The notes under the pieces: model-generated
Seen by the model: the letters and a program-made list of their open reading frames with translations, nothing else
Databases searched by the model: none
Told to the model about the DNA's origin: nothing
Assembly (NCBI GenBank): GCA_958295525.1
Contig: OY282355.1
Coordinates: 1,401,504 to 1,465,503, forward strand
Source of the DNA: an uncultured Dehalococcoidia bacterium
GTDB lineage: Bacteria; Chloroflexota; Dehalococcoidia; Lucifugimonadales; Australimonadaceae
Direction: 5' to 3'
DNA length: 64,000 bases
In this document: piece after piece, positions 1 through 8,042 of the stretch
How positions within the stretch are numbered: the first letter of the stretch is position 1
Layout: every line of letters begins with the position of its first letter
Translations under genes and position numbers: made by a program

Positions 1-1
1 C

Positions 2-349
2 TGCGGTTTCATCGCGCCGTCCATCGTCGAGCGCGGGCCGGTCACCGTCGCGGTCTCCACCGGCGGGGAGAGCCCGGCGCTCGCCCGCAGACTGCGCGAA
101 CTGATGGGCGGCGAGCGCGGCGCCCAAGGCTCCGGCGGCGAGCCGTTCTGCCGGTGCCTCCAGTGGGCGGACGCCGCGGAAGACCTGGCGGCGGTTCGGG
201 CGGAGTTGCGGGCGGAAGGGAAGAGCGCCTCGCCGGAGGCGTGGCAAGAGGCGATGGACGAGGAGTTGCTGCGTCTGTCGCTCGCGGGCAAGAGCGAGGA
301 GGCGCGCCGCCGTCTGCGGGCGGCGCTGCCGGAGCGCGGAGAGGCGTAG
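2..349 (+). CDS. precorrin-2 dehydrogenase / siroheme synthase N-domain-like protein, C-terminal part (5' end outside window)
   Basis: The reading frame is already open at the left edge and ends at a TAG at 347-349, so only about 115 C-terminal residues are visible. The segment around residues 12-30 reads GPVTVAVSTGGESPALARRL, the signature of the dimerisation region of CysG-N/Met8p-type precorrin-2 dehydrogenases. These enzymes oxidise precorrin-2 to sirohydrochlorin in siroheme synthesis. The remaining helical tail (rich in Glu, Arg and Ala) fits the short C-terminal domain of that family. It sits 3 nt before hemA, the arrangement known from many hemA clusters, so it is probably the first gene of the tetrapyrrole operon. 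Whether the NAD-binding half is intact cannot be seen. Confidence 0.8.
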   Translation, partial: CGFIAPSIVERGPVTVAVSTGGESPALARRLRELMGGERGAQGSGGEPFCRCLQWADAAEDLAAVRAELRAEGKSASPEAWQEAMDEELLRLSLAGKSEEARRRLRAALPERGEA

Positions 350-352
350 GCG

Positions 353-1600
353 ATGCGGATCGTGCTGACGGGCGTGAGCCGCCGCGCCGCGCCCCTGGAT
401 GTCCGCGAGGAGCTGAGCGTCACGAGCGAAACGCTCCCGGCGGCGTTGGACGCGCTGCAGGAGCACGCGGGGCGCGGCGTGATCGTCGGCACCTGCAACC
501 GCATGGAGGTCTACACGCTCGCGCCGACCGCCAAGCGGGGCGCGGCGGCCATCGAGCGGTTCATCGAGGCGCACTTCCGGGTGGACGCGAGCGAGCGCCG
601 CCCTCATCTCCGCACGCTGGAGCAGGACGAGGCCGTGGAGCACCTCTTCCGCGTGGCGTCCGGGCTGGAGTCTCAGATCATCGGCGAGTCCGAGGTTTTG
701 GGACAGGTGCGGGACGCTTTCAGCGCGGCGAGGCGGCGAGGCGGCGCGGGCGGGGCGCTGGCGCATCTGTTTCACAGCGCGCTCCGAACCGGCAAGCGGG
801 CGCGAACGGAGACGGCGATAGGCCGCAACGCGCTTTCGGCGAGCCGCGCGTGCGCCGCCCTTGCGCGCCGCGCGCTGGGGTCGTTGGAAGGCGCCCGCGT
901 TCTGATCATCGGCGCAGGCGAGGCGTCGCGGCTTGCGGGCGTTGCGCTGCGCGACGCCGGCGCGGGAGAGATCGTCGTCGCAAACCGGACGCCCGCGAAC
1001 GCGGCGGCGCTGGCGCGGGAACTCGATGCGGAAATCGCCCCGCTCAACGACCTCGCGGCGCTGCTTGCGAACGCCGACGTTGCCGTAACGGCGACCGCCG
1101 CGCCGGACTTCGTCATCGGCAGGGACGTCGCCGCGGAGGCTGCGGCGCGGCGCGGGGGCAGGCCGCTCGTGATAATGGACCTGGCCGTTCCGCGCGACGT
1201 CGACCCGTCGGCGGAAGAAGCGGAAGGCGTCCGCCTCTTCACGCTGGACGACTTGGACGCGCTGACGGAAGCGAACCGGCTGGAGCGTCAGGCCGAGGCG
1301 GCCCGCGTGGAGGAGATCGTCGCCGAGGAGACGGCGCGGTTCCGCGAGTGGTGGAAGGCGCGGGCGGTGACGCCCACGATCGCGGCGATGCGCCTCGAAG
1401 CCGAGCGTCTGCGCGCCGCCGAGACCTCCCGGACGCTGGCGCGGATGACCGGCCTCTCCGACGAGGATGCGGAGCGCGTCGAGAAGATGACGAAAGCGCT
1501 GGTGAAGAAGATGCTGCACCATCCGACGAGCCGTCTGCACGCCCGCAACGATGAGTCGCTGACGCAATCCGCCCGCGAACTCTTCGGGCTGGACGAGTAG
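353..1600 (+). CDS. hemA: glutamyl-tRNA reductase
   Basis: 415 aa, the usual family length. The enzyme makes glutamate-1-semialdehyde from Glu-tRNA(Glu) with NADPH, the first committed step of the C5 heme pathway in the cytosol. The catalytic cysteine lies in GTCNRMEVY (Cys48). ESEVLGQVRDAF (about residues 105-116) is the conserved catalytic-domain motif. A Rossmann segment VLIIGAGEASRLAG starts near residue 183, and a C-terminal dimerisation helix ends the protein. The ATG lies 3 nt after the previous stop and 12 nt separate its stop from hemC, so it is cotranscribed. hemL, which uses its product, lies 5 kb downstream in the same direction. Confidence 0.97.
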   Translation: MRIVLTGVSRRAAPLDVREELSVTSETLPAALDALQEHAGRGVIVGTCNRMEVYTLAPTAKRGAAAIERFIEAHFRVDASERRPHLRTLEQDEAVEHLFRVASGLESQIIGESEVLGQVRDAFSAARRRGGAGGALAHLFHSALRTGKRARTETAIGRNALSASRACAALARRALGSLEGARVLIIGAGEASRLAGVALRDAGAGEIVVANRTPANAAALARELDAEIAPLNDLAALLANADVAVTATAAPDFVIGRDVAAEAAARRGGRPLVIMDLAVPRDVDPSAEEAEGVRLFTLDDLDALTEANRLERQAEAARVEEIVAEETARFREWWKARAVTPTIAAMRLEAERLRAAETSRTLARMTGLSDEDAERVEKMTKALVKKMLHHPTSRLHARNDESLTQSARELFGLDE

Positions 1601-1612
1601 CGCGGGGCCGCC

Positions 1613-2530
1613 GTGTCCCGCCCGGTCGTCATCGGCGCGCGAGGCGGCAAACTGTCGCTCGTCCAGGCGCGGGCGGTGGCCGCCGCGCTCGCAGGCGCCG
1701 CGCCCGGCCTCAGCGTTCGGGTCGAGGCGGTCGCCTCGGCGGGCGACGAGCAGCCGGATGCGCCGCTGGCGTCGCTCGGCAGAGGCGTTTTCACCTCCGC
1801 TTTGGAGCGCGCGCTGCTCGATGGGCGCATAGACCTGGCCGTGCACAGCCTAAAAGACCTCCCTACTCTGCAGCCGGACGGCCTCGCCGCCGTTCCCGTG
1901 CTGGAGCGCGAGGACGCGCGCGACGTTCTGGTGAACCGTTGGGGCGCCACGCTGCTGGACTTGCCTGCTGGCGCGCGCATTGGGACGAGCAGCCCGCGCC
2001 GCGCCGCGCAACTCGCGCACGGGAGAAAAGACATCGCGCTGCTCCCCATTCGCGGCAACGTGGAGACGCGCATCGCCAAGTCGGAGGGGCCGGACTACGA
2101 CGGCGTCGCGCTCGCGGCGGCGGGCGTCAACCGACTGGGAATGACCGGCCGCGTGGCGGAGTTTCTCTCGCCCTACGTTTGCGCGCCCGCGCCGGGGCAG
2201 GGCGCGCTGGCCGTCGAGGCGCGCTCGGACGACGCCGACCTGCTCGCGCTCGCGCGGCGGCTCATTCATCCGCCTACGGCGGCGGCGGTCGCGGCGGAGC
2301 GCGAATTGCTCCGCGCGGCGGGAAGCGGCTGCGCCTTGCCCATCGGAGCGTTCGCCGAAGCGCACGGAGAGGAGATGCGGCTGTTCGCATGCGCCGCGCC
2401 CGCCGACGGCTCGGCGAGTTACCGCGTCGAGGTCACCGGAGACTCGTCCGACCCGGAGGTTCTGGGGCGCGCGGCCTATCGCGCGCTACTGGAGCAAGGG
2501 GCGTCCGCGCTGCTGGATGCGCCCGAATGA
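1613..2530 (+). CDS. hemC: porphobilinogen deaminase (hydroxymethylbilane synthase)
   Basis: 305 aa. Polymerises four porphobilinogens into hydroxymethylbilane. Seen: GTSSPRRAAQL and PIRGNVETRI (substrate-binding arginines), LPTLQPDGL near residue 83, and AAGSGCALPIGAF near residue 240, whose cysteine carries the dipyrromethane cofactor. The chosen start is a GTG at 1613, 12 nt after hemA; the protein begins with the expected first strand (VVIGARGGKLS) directly after it. Its TGA overlaps the ATG of the next gene as ATGA, so translation is coupled. Confidence 0.96.
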   Translation: MSRPVVIGARGGKLSLVQARAVAAALAGAAPGLSVRVEAVASAGDEQPDAPLASLGRGVFTSALERALLDGRIDLAVHSLKDLPTLQPDGLAAVPVLEREDARDVLVNRWGATLLDLPAGARIGTSSPRRAAQLAHGRKDIALLPIRGNVETRIAKSEGPDYDGVALAAAGVNRLGMTGRVAEFLSPYVCAPAPGQGALAVEARSDDADLLALARRLIHPPTAAAVAAERELLRAAGSGCALPIGAFAEAHGEEMRLFACAAPADGSASYRVEVTGDSSDPEVLGRAAYRALLEQGASALLDAPE

Positions 2531-4047
2531 CGGCGAACGAGGGCGTCGTCTCCATCATCGGCGCCGGGCCGGGCGACCCGGGCCTCATCACCGCGAAAGG
2601 CGCTGAACTGCTGCGGAAGGCGGACGCGGTCGTCTACGACCGGCTCGTCTCGCCCGCGCTGCTGAGCCTGGCGGCGAACGCGGAACTCGTCTACGCGGGC
2701 AAAGAGCCGGACACGCCTGCGGATTCGCAGGAGTTCATCAACAGCCGACTCGTCGCGCTGGCGCGGCAGGGAAAACGAGTCGCGCGGCTCAAGGGAGGCG
2801 ATCCGTTCGTATTCGGGCGCGGCGGCGAGGAAGCGCTCGCGCTCACGGAGGCCGGCGTCCGATTCGAGGTTGTCCCGGGCGTGACGTCCGCCATCGCGGC
2901 GCCCGCCTACGCCGGCGTGCCGGTCACGCACCGGGGGGTCGCGTCCGCGTTCACGGTCGTCACGGGTTCGGAAGACTCCGCGAACCCCGGCGCAGGGTTG
3001 GATTGGAGCGCGCTCGCCAAAACGCCCGGAACGCTCGTCGTTCTGATGGGTTGGCGCAACCTGCCCGCCGTCGCGGACGCGCTGATGCGCGGGGGGCGCG
3101 CGCCTGAAACCCCTGTTTGCGTAACGCAGTGGGGCACGCTCCCGCAGCAGCGGACGGTGAGCGCAACGCTGGCCGACGTCGCTGCGAAAACGGCGGAGGC
3201 GGGACTCACGGCGCCGGTGGTCGCCGTGATCGGCGAAACCGCCACCCTCCGGCCTTCCCTCCGCTGGTTCGACAAGGGGCCGCTGTTCGGCAAGCGCGTG
3301 CTGGTGACGCGCTCGAGGGCGCAGGCAAGCGCGCTCAGCCGCTTGCTCGCCGAGCGCGGCGCGGAGCCGGTCGAACTGCCCGCGATAGCGGTACGCCCCC
3401 TCGCGGACGCATCCGCGCTGGACGCCGCGCTGTCGGAACTGGGCGGCTTCGACTGGGTTGCGTTTACGAGCGCGAACGCCGTCGAGGCCGTGTTCGAGCG
3501 GCTCGCGGCGCAAGGGAGAGACGCGCGCTCGTTCGCAACGGCGAAAGTCGCGGCCATCGGCCCGGCGACAGCGGAGGCGCTCCGCGAGCGCGGCATAGCC
3601 GCCGACCTGGTTCCGTCGGCCTCGACCGGGCAATCGGTGGCGGAGTCGTTCGCCGAGCGGAGCGTTCGCGGTGCGCGGATGCTCCTCCCGCGCGCGGACA
3701 TCGCGTCGCCCGCGCTGCCCGACGGCTTGCGGCTGCTGGGAGCGGCGGTGACGGAGGTCGCGGCTTACCGCACGGCGGCGCCTGCGGACGCGGCGGCGCA
3801 GGCACGGGAGACGCTCGCGTCCGGTATGCTGGACGCCGTCACGTTCACGAGCGCGTCGGCGGCGCGCAACCTCGTCGGTCTGCTTGGCGGCGACGCGGGC
3901 TTGGTGAACCGGAGCAAGGTCGTCTCCATTGGGCCGGTCACGAGCGCGGCGGCGGAGCAATTGGGAGTGCGCGTGTCGGCGGAGGCGCGGGAGCACACCG
4001 CGCAGGGCGTCGTGGACGCGGCGCTGGAGGCTATGAGCGATGGTTGA
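2527..4047 (+). CDS. fused uroporphyrinogen-III C-methyltransferase / uroporphyrinogen-III synthase
   Basis: 506 aa with two domains. Residues 1 to about 245 are a SUMT/CobA methyltransferase: [16 protein letters not shown] at the N-terminus, YDRLVSP, then [13 protein letters not shown] and [23 protein letters not shown]. This makes precorrin-2 for siroheme or cobalamin. From about residue 250 ([12 protein letters not shown]) to the end is a HemD domain, with [18 protein letters not shown] and [18 protein letters not shown], which closes hydroxymethylbilane to uroporphyrinogen III. One polypeptide thus makes uroporphyrinogen III and diverts it to the corrinoid/siroheme branch. The same frame stays open upstream, but the domain starts right at the ATG at 2527, which overlaps hemC (ATGA). 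The end overlaps hemB by 8 nt. Confidence 0.95.
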   Translation: MTANEGVVSIIGAGPGDPGLITAKGAELLRKADAVVYDRLVSPALLSLAANAELVYAGKEPDTPADSQEFINSRLVALARQGKRVARLKGGDPFVFGRGGEEALALTEAGVRFEVVPGVTSAIAAPAYAGVPVTHRGVASAFTVVTGSEDSANPGAGLDWSALAKTPGTLVVLMGWRNLPAVADALMRGGRAPETPVCVTQWGTLPQQRTVSATLADVAAKTAEAGLTAPVVAVIGETATLRPSLRWFDKGPLFGKRVLVTRSRAQASALSRLLAERGAEPVELPAIAVRPLADASALDAALSELGGFDWVAFTSANAVEAVFERLAAQGRDARSFATAKVAAIGPATAEALRERGIAADLVPSASTGQSVAESFAERSVRGARMLLPRADIASPALPDGLRLLGAAVTEVAAYRTAAPADAAAQARETLASGMLDAVTFTSASAARNLVGLLGGDAGLVNRSKVVSIGPVTSAAAEQLGVRVSAEAREHTAQGVVDAALEAMSDG

Positions 4048-5065
4048 CCCGTTCGCGCTCGGGCGCGCAGACGCTGAAACCGCGCGCTTCCCGCAGGCGC
4101 GCCCGCGAAGGCTGCGGCGCATGCCCGCGCTCCGCGATATGATGCGCGAGACGTCGCTCCGCCCCGCCGACTTCGTCTACCCCGTGTTCGTAACGCCCGG
4201 GCGGGACGCGCGCATCCCCATCGGCCCGATGCCCGGGCAGGCGCAAGTCTCCGTGGACAACCTCGTCCGGGAGGGGGAGGAAGCGGCGTCGCTGGGGATT
4301 CGCGCCTTGCTGCTGTTCGGCCTTCCGCCCCGCAAAGACGCGCTCGGAACGGGCGCCTACGCGCCGGACGGTATCGTTCAGGAGGCCGTCGCCGCTCTGA
4401 AGAGCGCCCTCCCCGGTCTGGTCGTGATCACGGACGTCTGCCTCTGCGAATACACCGATCACGGACACTGCGGAACGCTGCGCGCGGACGGCTCCATCGC
4501 CAACGACGAGACGCTCGATCTGCTCGCGCGGACGGCCGTCTCGCACGCGGAGGCGGGAGCGGACGTCGTCGCGCCGTCGGCGATGATGGACGGCCAAGTG
4601 GCCGCCCTCCGCAGCGCGCTGGATGCGGGAGGATGGACGGACGTCGCGGTGATGGCCTACGCATCCAAGATGGCGTCGGCTTTCTACGGGCCGTTCCGCG
4701 CCGCGGCGGACTCCGCTCCGCAGTCCGGCGACCGCAAGTCGCATCAAATGGACGGCGCGAACGCGCGGGAAGCGATGCGCGAACTGCGGCAGGACGCCGC
4801 CGAGGGAGCGGACATCCTCATGGTCAAGCCCGCGCTCGCGTACTTGGACATAATCGCCCGCGCCCGCGGCGCATTCGATCTGCCTATCGCGGCCTACAAC
4901 GTCTCCGGCGAGTACGCTATGCTGCGCGCCGCCGCCGCCAACGGCTGGCTGGACGAGCGCGCCGCGATGCTAGAGACGCTTACGAGCATCAAGCGCGCGG
5001 GCGCGGACGTCATCATCACTTATTTCGCAAAGGACGCGGCGCGGCTGCTGCGGGAAGAGGCGTAG
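4040..5065 (+). CDS. hemB: delta-aminolevulinic acid dehydratase (porphobilinogen synthase)
   Basis: 341 aa, typical length. Condenses two 5-aminolevulinates to porphobilinogen. Visible: the metal-site segment [14 protein letters not shown] (cysteines for a Zn site), [17 protein letters not shown] containing one active-site Lys, and [13 protein letters not shown] with the Schiff-base Lys. The ATG lies inside the end of cobA-hemD (ATGGTTGA overlap), indicating translational coupling. Three conserved cysteines suggest a zinc-dependent rather than a purely Mg-dependent type; that is inferred. Confidence 0.97.
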   Translation: MVDPFALGRADAETARFPQARPRRLRRMPALRDMMRETSLRPADFVYPVFVTPGRDARIPIGPMPGQAQVSVDNLVREGEEAASLGIRALLLFGLPPRKDALGTGAYAPDGIVQEAVAALKSALPGLVVITDVCLCEYTDHGHCGTLRADGSIANDETLDLLARTAVSHAEAGADVVAPSAMMDGQVAALRSALDAGGWTDVAVMAYASKMASAFYGPFRAAADSAPQSGDRKSHQMDGANAREAMRELRQDAAEGADILMVKPALAYLDIIARARGAFDLPIAAYNVSGEYAMLRAAAANGWLDERAAMLETLTSIKRAGADVIITYFAKDAARLLREEA

Positions 5066-5069
5066 CGTT

Positions 5070-5525
5070 ATGACGGGGCAAGACGCGAAACGGCGCGCCG
5101 TAGCCGAACTCGTCCAACGGGGAGCCGCCGTGTTCGAGCCGGTCGGCGGGCCTGCGGGCGTTGACCTCGCCGTGCGGACGGGCGACGGCCAGTACGTGGA
5201 GGTCGTCGTTATGGAGCCTGCGTCTCCGGACAACGGGCGCGCTTTCGTAACGCGGCGGTTCCGCCCGCGCCCGCATTTGTTCATTCTGTGCGTAACGGCG
5301 GACGGCGAGGCTTGGCCGCTTCCTTCCGCCGTGTTCGAGCGGTTCGCGGCGGGCGCGCCCGGCGAGCCCGAATGGACGCTCGATCTCGCCGCTCCCATGG
5401 ACGAGCCGCTCGCCGACCGGCTAGCCGTCTACCGCGAACGCTGGGCGCTCATCGCCGACTACAACGCCTACCGCTCGACGTTGGCCGACCCGCTGGCCTT
5501 GCAAGTGCGGCTTGCAATGGGATAG
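5070..5525 (+). CDS. hypothetical protein, possibly degenerate PD-(D/E)XK-like fold
   Basis: 151 aa, not recognised. It starts 4 nt after the hemB stop and has the same codon style, so it is likely cotranscribed. The middle shows GVDLAVRTGDGQYVEVVV, a D-x(n)-E-x-V pattern as in restriction-endonuclease-like folds, but the lysine expected two residues after the Glu is valine. The protein would therefore be inactive if it has that fold. No signal peptide or membrane segment. The C-terminal WALIADYNAYRSTLADPLAL is helical. No evidence links it to heme synthesis beyond position. Confidence 0.6.
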   Translation: MTGQDAKRRAVAELVQRGAAVFEPVGGPAGVDLAVRTGDGQYVEVVVMEPASPDNGRAFVTRRFRPRPHLFILCVTADGEAWPLPSAVFERFAAGAPGEPEWTLDLAAPMDEPLADRLAVYRERWALIADYNAYRSTLADPLALQVRLAMG

Positions 5526-5557
5526 AATGTATGTTATGATGTTTGTCGGAGGCCGCA

Positions 5558-6121
5558 ATGAATATGTTCGCCGCGAGCGCCGCTAAGGTCGCGGATCAGG
5601 TGTGGATTGCGCTCGCGCTTCTCACGCGCGAGAACCCGGCGCGCTTCGGCTTCAGCGGCGCGGAGGTGCGCGAGCGCGTCAGGGAGGAGTTCGGAAGCGT
5701 TCCGCCCGGAGTGGTGTCGCACATCTCGCAGCACTGCGTCGCCACCAAGCCGGTGAGCCCCAGCAGGAACCGTATGATCACCAAGCGGGGCGCGTTGAAT
5801 TCCCTCTACCGAGAGGGAGACCCGTGCCACCCTGACCGGGCGCGGGGCAAGACGCAGCCCAAACGGCACGAGATTCCCGAGCAGTTCCATGACCTCCTCG
5901 CCTGGTATGAGGAGTCCTACGCCGGCGAAATGCGGGAGTTCGGGCTGAGCGACGCTTTCCTTCGGTACAAGCCCGCCGCATCCAGCGGGCTGCGTGACGT
6001 TGCCGCCCTCCACGACGAATACCTGGGGCAGCCTCGCAGGCCGGCGCTCCGGGTGGCGGAAGAGCGCGCGCCGTACTACGCTATGAGTTCCTTCAATGAG
6101 AACTGGGAAAATGACGGCTAA
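5558..6121 (+). CDS. DUF7669-like protein, putative partner of the downstream PIN-domain gene
   Basis: 187 aa from ATG 5558, chosen because GGAGG (5548-5552) lies 5 nt upstream; a TTG 15 nt earlier is in frame but lacks a site. The order of motifs, VWIALALLTRENP, then FSGAEVRERV, VVSHISQHCVATKP, RMITKRG, FREGD-like YREGDPCHPDR, and IPEQFHDLLAWYEE, resembles the winged-helix-like family I know as DUF7669, often found beside PIN-domain genes. I infer a DNA- or toxin-binding antitoxin role. It overlaps the PIN gene by 11-26 nt. The pair interrupts an otherwise continuous heme operon. Confidence 0.65.
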   Translation: MNMFAASAAKVADQVWIALALLTRENPARFGFSGAEVRERVREEFGSVPPGVVSHISQHCVATKPVSPSRNRMITKRGALNSLYREGDPCHPDRARGKTQPKRHEIPEQFHDLLAWYEESYAGEMREFGLSDAFLRYKPAASSGLRDVAALHDEYLGQPRRPALRVAEERAPYYAMSSFNENWENDG

Positions 6122-6560
6122 CGGCCCGGCCCGCTTCCTGTTCGTGGACACCTCGGCGTTTTACGCGAGGCTGGACCCAAGCGACCAATACCATCAGAAG
6201 GCGATCAACGGCTTCGTCGAATTGGCGAACCGTCGGGCGGCGCTCATCACTACCAACCTAGTGGTGGCGGAAACGCACCAGTTGGCGTATCAGCGTTTGG
6301 GGTTCCCTGCGGCGCGGGATTGGCTCACGCTGCTGGGCGGCTTCAACCTGCGTTTCCAAACTGAGGAGGAACACCGGCGAACGGAGCAGATACTGACGTC
6401 TCCTATCGGACCGCACCTCTCTTACGTTGACGCGGCGTCAATGGCGGCGATGGAGGCGAGGGCTGTTTCGACCGTCTTCTCTTTCGACGGCGACTTCGCG
6501 CTCGGAGGGTTCGAGCTCTTCCCGGGCGACTTCGTTCGGCCTTACCGGATTGGCCGCTGA
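6096..6560 (+). CDS. PIN-domain ribonuclease, VapC-like putative toxin
   Basis: 154 aa from ATG 6096, or 149 from ATG 6111; both lie inside the upstream gene, so translation is coupled. PIN acidic residues are all present: FVDTSAFYA (first Asp), VVAETH (Glu), [10 protein letters not shown] (third Asp) and FSFDGDF (fourth Asp). Such proteins are Mg-dependent endoribonucleases, in VapC usually cutting tRNA or rRNA. The overlap with an upstream helical protein is the normal toxin-antitoxin layout. The stop lies 10 nt before hemL, so expression of the pair and hemL would be linked. Confidence 0.85.
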   Translation: MRTGKMTANGPARFLFVDTSAFYARLDPSDQYHQKAINGFVELANRRAALITTNLVVAETHQLAYQRLGFPAARDWLTLLGGFNLRFQTEEEHRRTEQILTSPIGPHLSYVDAASMAAMEARAVSTVFSFDGDFALGGFELFPGDFVRPYRIGR

Positions 6561-6570
6561 GCGCAACGCG

Positions 6571-7854
6571 ATGCGGCTCGATAAATCCGAAAGGCTCTTC
6601 TCGCGGGCGCGGCGGATCATTCCCGGCGGGGTGAACAGCCCGGTGCGGTCGTTCGGCGCCGTCGGCGGGACGCCTCCGTTCATCGTCCGCGGCGGCGGCT
6701 CCCGCATTTGGGACGCCGACGGCAACGAATACGTGGACTTCGTCGGTTCGTGGGGGCCGCTCATTCTGGGGCACGCGCACCCCGCCGTCGTGGAGGCCGC
6801 GCAAAAGGCGGCGGCGGACGGCGCGAGTTTCGGCGCGCCGACGGAGCGGGAACTGGAAATCGCGGAGATGATCGCCCGCGCGATGCCCGCGATGGAGATG
6901 CTGCGGCTCGTGAACTCGGGAACGGAGGCCGCGATGAGCGCCGTCCGCGCGGCGCGGGCTTACACCGGACGGAGCAAAATCGTCAAATTCAACGGCGCCT
7001 ACCACGGGCACGCGGACGGCTTCCTCGTGAAGGCGGGGTCGGGCGCGGCCGCGCACGGCGTTCCCACGAGCGCGGGCGTTCCGCTTGGCTACGCGGCGGA
7101 GACGCTCATCGCCGAATACAACGATCCGCCGTCGGTCGAGGCCGCGTTCGACGCGAACGTGAATCAGGTCGCGGCGGTCATCGTCGAGCCCATCGCTGGG
7201 AATATGGGCGTCGTCCCTCCGGCGGACGGGTTCCTCGAGGGGCTGCGGACGCTGTGCGACGACAACGGCGCGCTGCTCATTTTCGACGAAGTGATCACGG
7301 GCTTCCGCGTCGCGCGCGGGGGAGCGCAGGAGCGCTGCGGCGTAACGCCCGACCTCACGTGCTTGGGGAAGATCATCGGCGGAGGGCTGCCGGTGGGCGC
7401 CTACGGCGGGCGCGCGGACATAATGCGGATGATGTCGCCGCTGGGGCCGGCGTACCAAGCCGGCACGCTCTCCGGCAATCCTATCGCCGTCGCCGCCGGC
7501 ATTGCCTGCCTGCGCGAACTGGAGAAGCCCGGCGTCTACGAGACGCTGGAGGCGCTGGGGGCGCAGGCGGAGGTCGGGCTGCGCGCCGCGGCCGGCGCAT
7601 CGGACGTCCCGCTCGCCGTCAACCGCGTCGGCTCGATGCTCACGGCGTTCTTCACCAGCGCTCCTGTCGCGTCGTGGGATGGCGCGGCGGGCTCGGACGC
7701 CGAACGCTACGCCGCGTTCTTTCACGGACTGCTCGAGCGCGGAGTCTACGCCGCGCCGTCGCAGTTCGAGGCGGCGTTCGTATCGCTCGCGCACACGCCG
7801 AACGACCTCGCCTTCGCGGGCGAGCAAGCGCGGCTGGCGATGGAGGCCCTATAG
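6571..7854 (+). CDS. hemL: glutamate-1-semialdehyde 2,1-aminomutase
   Basis: 427 aa. PLP enzyme converting glutamate-1-semialdehyde, the HemA product, to 5-aminolevulinate. Class III aminotransferase features: [13 protein letters not shown] at the start, [29 protein letters not shown] (phosphate binding), [23 protein letters not shown] (Asp contacting PLP), [16 protein letters not shown] with the Schiff-base Lys, and [10 protein letters not shown]. The frame is open further upstream into the PIN gene, but homology starts at ATG 6571. The stop codon lies in a short tandem repeat. Confidence 0.96.
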   Translation: MRLDKSERLFSRARRIIPGGVNSPVRSFGAVGGTPPFIVRGGGSRIWDADGNEYVDFVGSWGPLILGHAHPAVVEAAQKAAADGASFGAPTERELEIAEMIARAMPAMEMLRLVNSGTEAAMSAVRAARAYTGRSKIVKFNGAYHGHADGFLVKAGSGAAAHGVPTSAGVPLGYAAETLIAEYNDPPSVEAAFDANVNQVAAVIVEPIAGNMGVVPPADGFLEGLRTLCDDNGALLIFDEVITGFRVARGGAQERCGVTPDLTCLGKIIGGGLPVGAYGGRADIMRMMSPLGPAYQAGTLSGNPIAVAAGIACLRELEKPGVYETLEALGAQAEVGLRAAAGASDVPLAVNRVGSMLTAFFTSAPVASWDGAAGSDAERYAAFFHGLLERGVYAAPSQFEAAFVSLAHTPNDLAFAGEQARLAMEAL

Positions 7855-7886
7855 AGGGCGATAGAGGGCGATAGAGGGCGATAGAG
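7851..7886. repeat. 10-bp tandem repeat over the hemL stop codon
   Basis: Three perfect copies of ATAGAGGGCG (7851-7880) followed by a partial copy ATAGAG. The hemL TAG is inside the first copy. It looks like replication-slippage product; unit number may vary between strains. Confidence 0.85.
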
Positions 7887-7985
7887 CGCGCGCGCGACGC
7901 GCACTCACCCCGCCTGCGCTCGTCGTAGAACATGGCGAAATTTACGCAATCCGTAGGGGCGCAGCCTATTCCCGCGCCCCGTTTA

Positions 7986-7994
7986 TGGTAGAAT
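7986..7994 (+). promoter_or_regulatory. probable extended -10 of gyrB
   Basis: TGGTAGAAT, an extended -10 (TGn plus TAGAAT), lies 48 nt before the gyrB ATG. No good -35 is visible at 17 nt. The GAGG/AG ribosome-binding site lies near 8026-8032. Confidence 0.4.
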
Positions 7995-8042
7995 AGTATC
8001 GCCGCTTCGGCATTTCTTCCGTTCTAGAGGAGTCAACCGCGC

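Noticed and set aside
1939-2526. Upstream extension of the cobA-hemD frame
   Set aside because: It overlaps hemC in another frame and has Arg/Ala-rich noise composition. The methyltransferase domain starts at ATG 2527.
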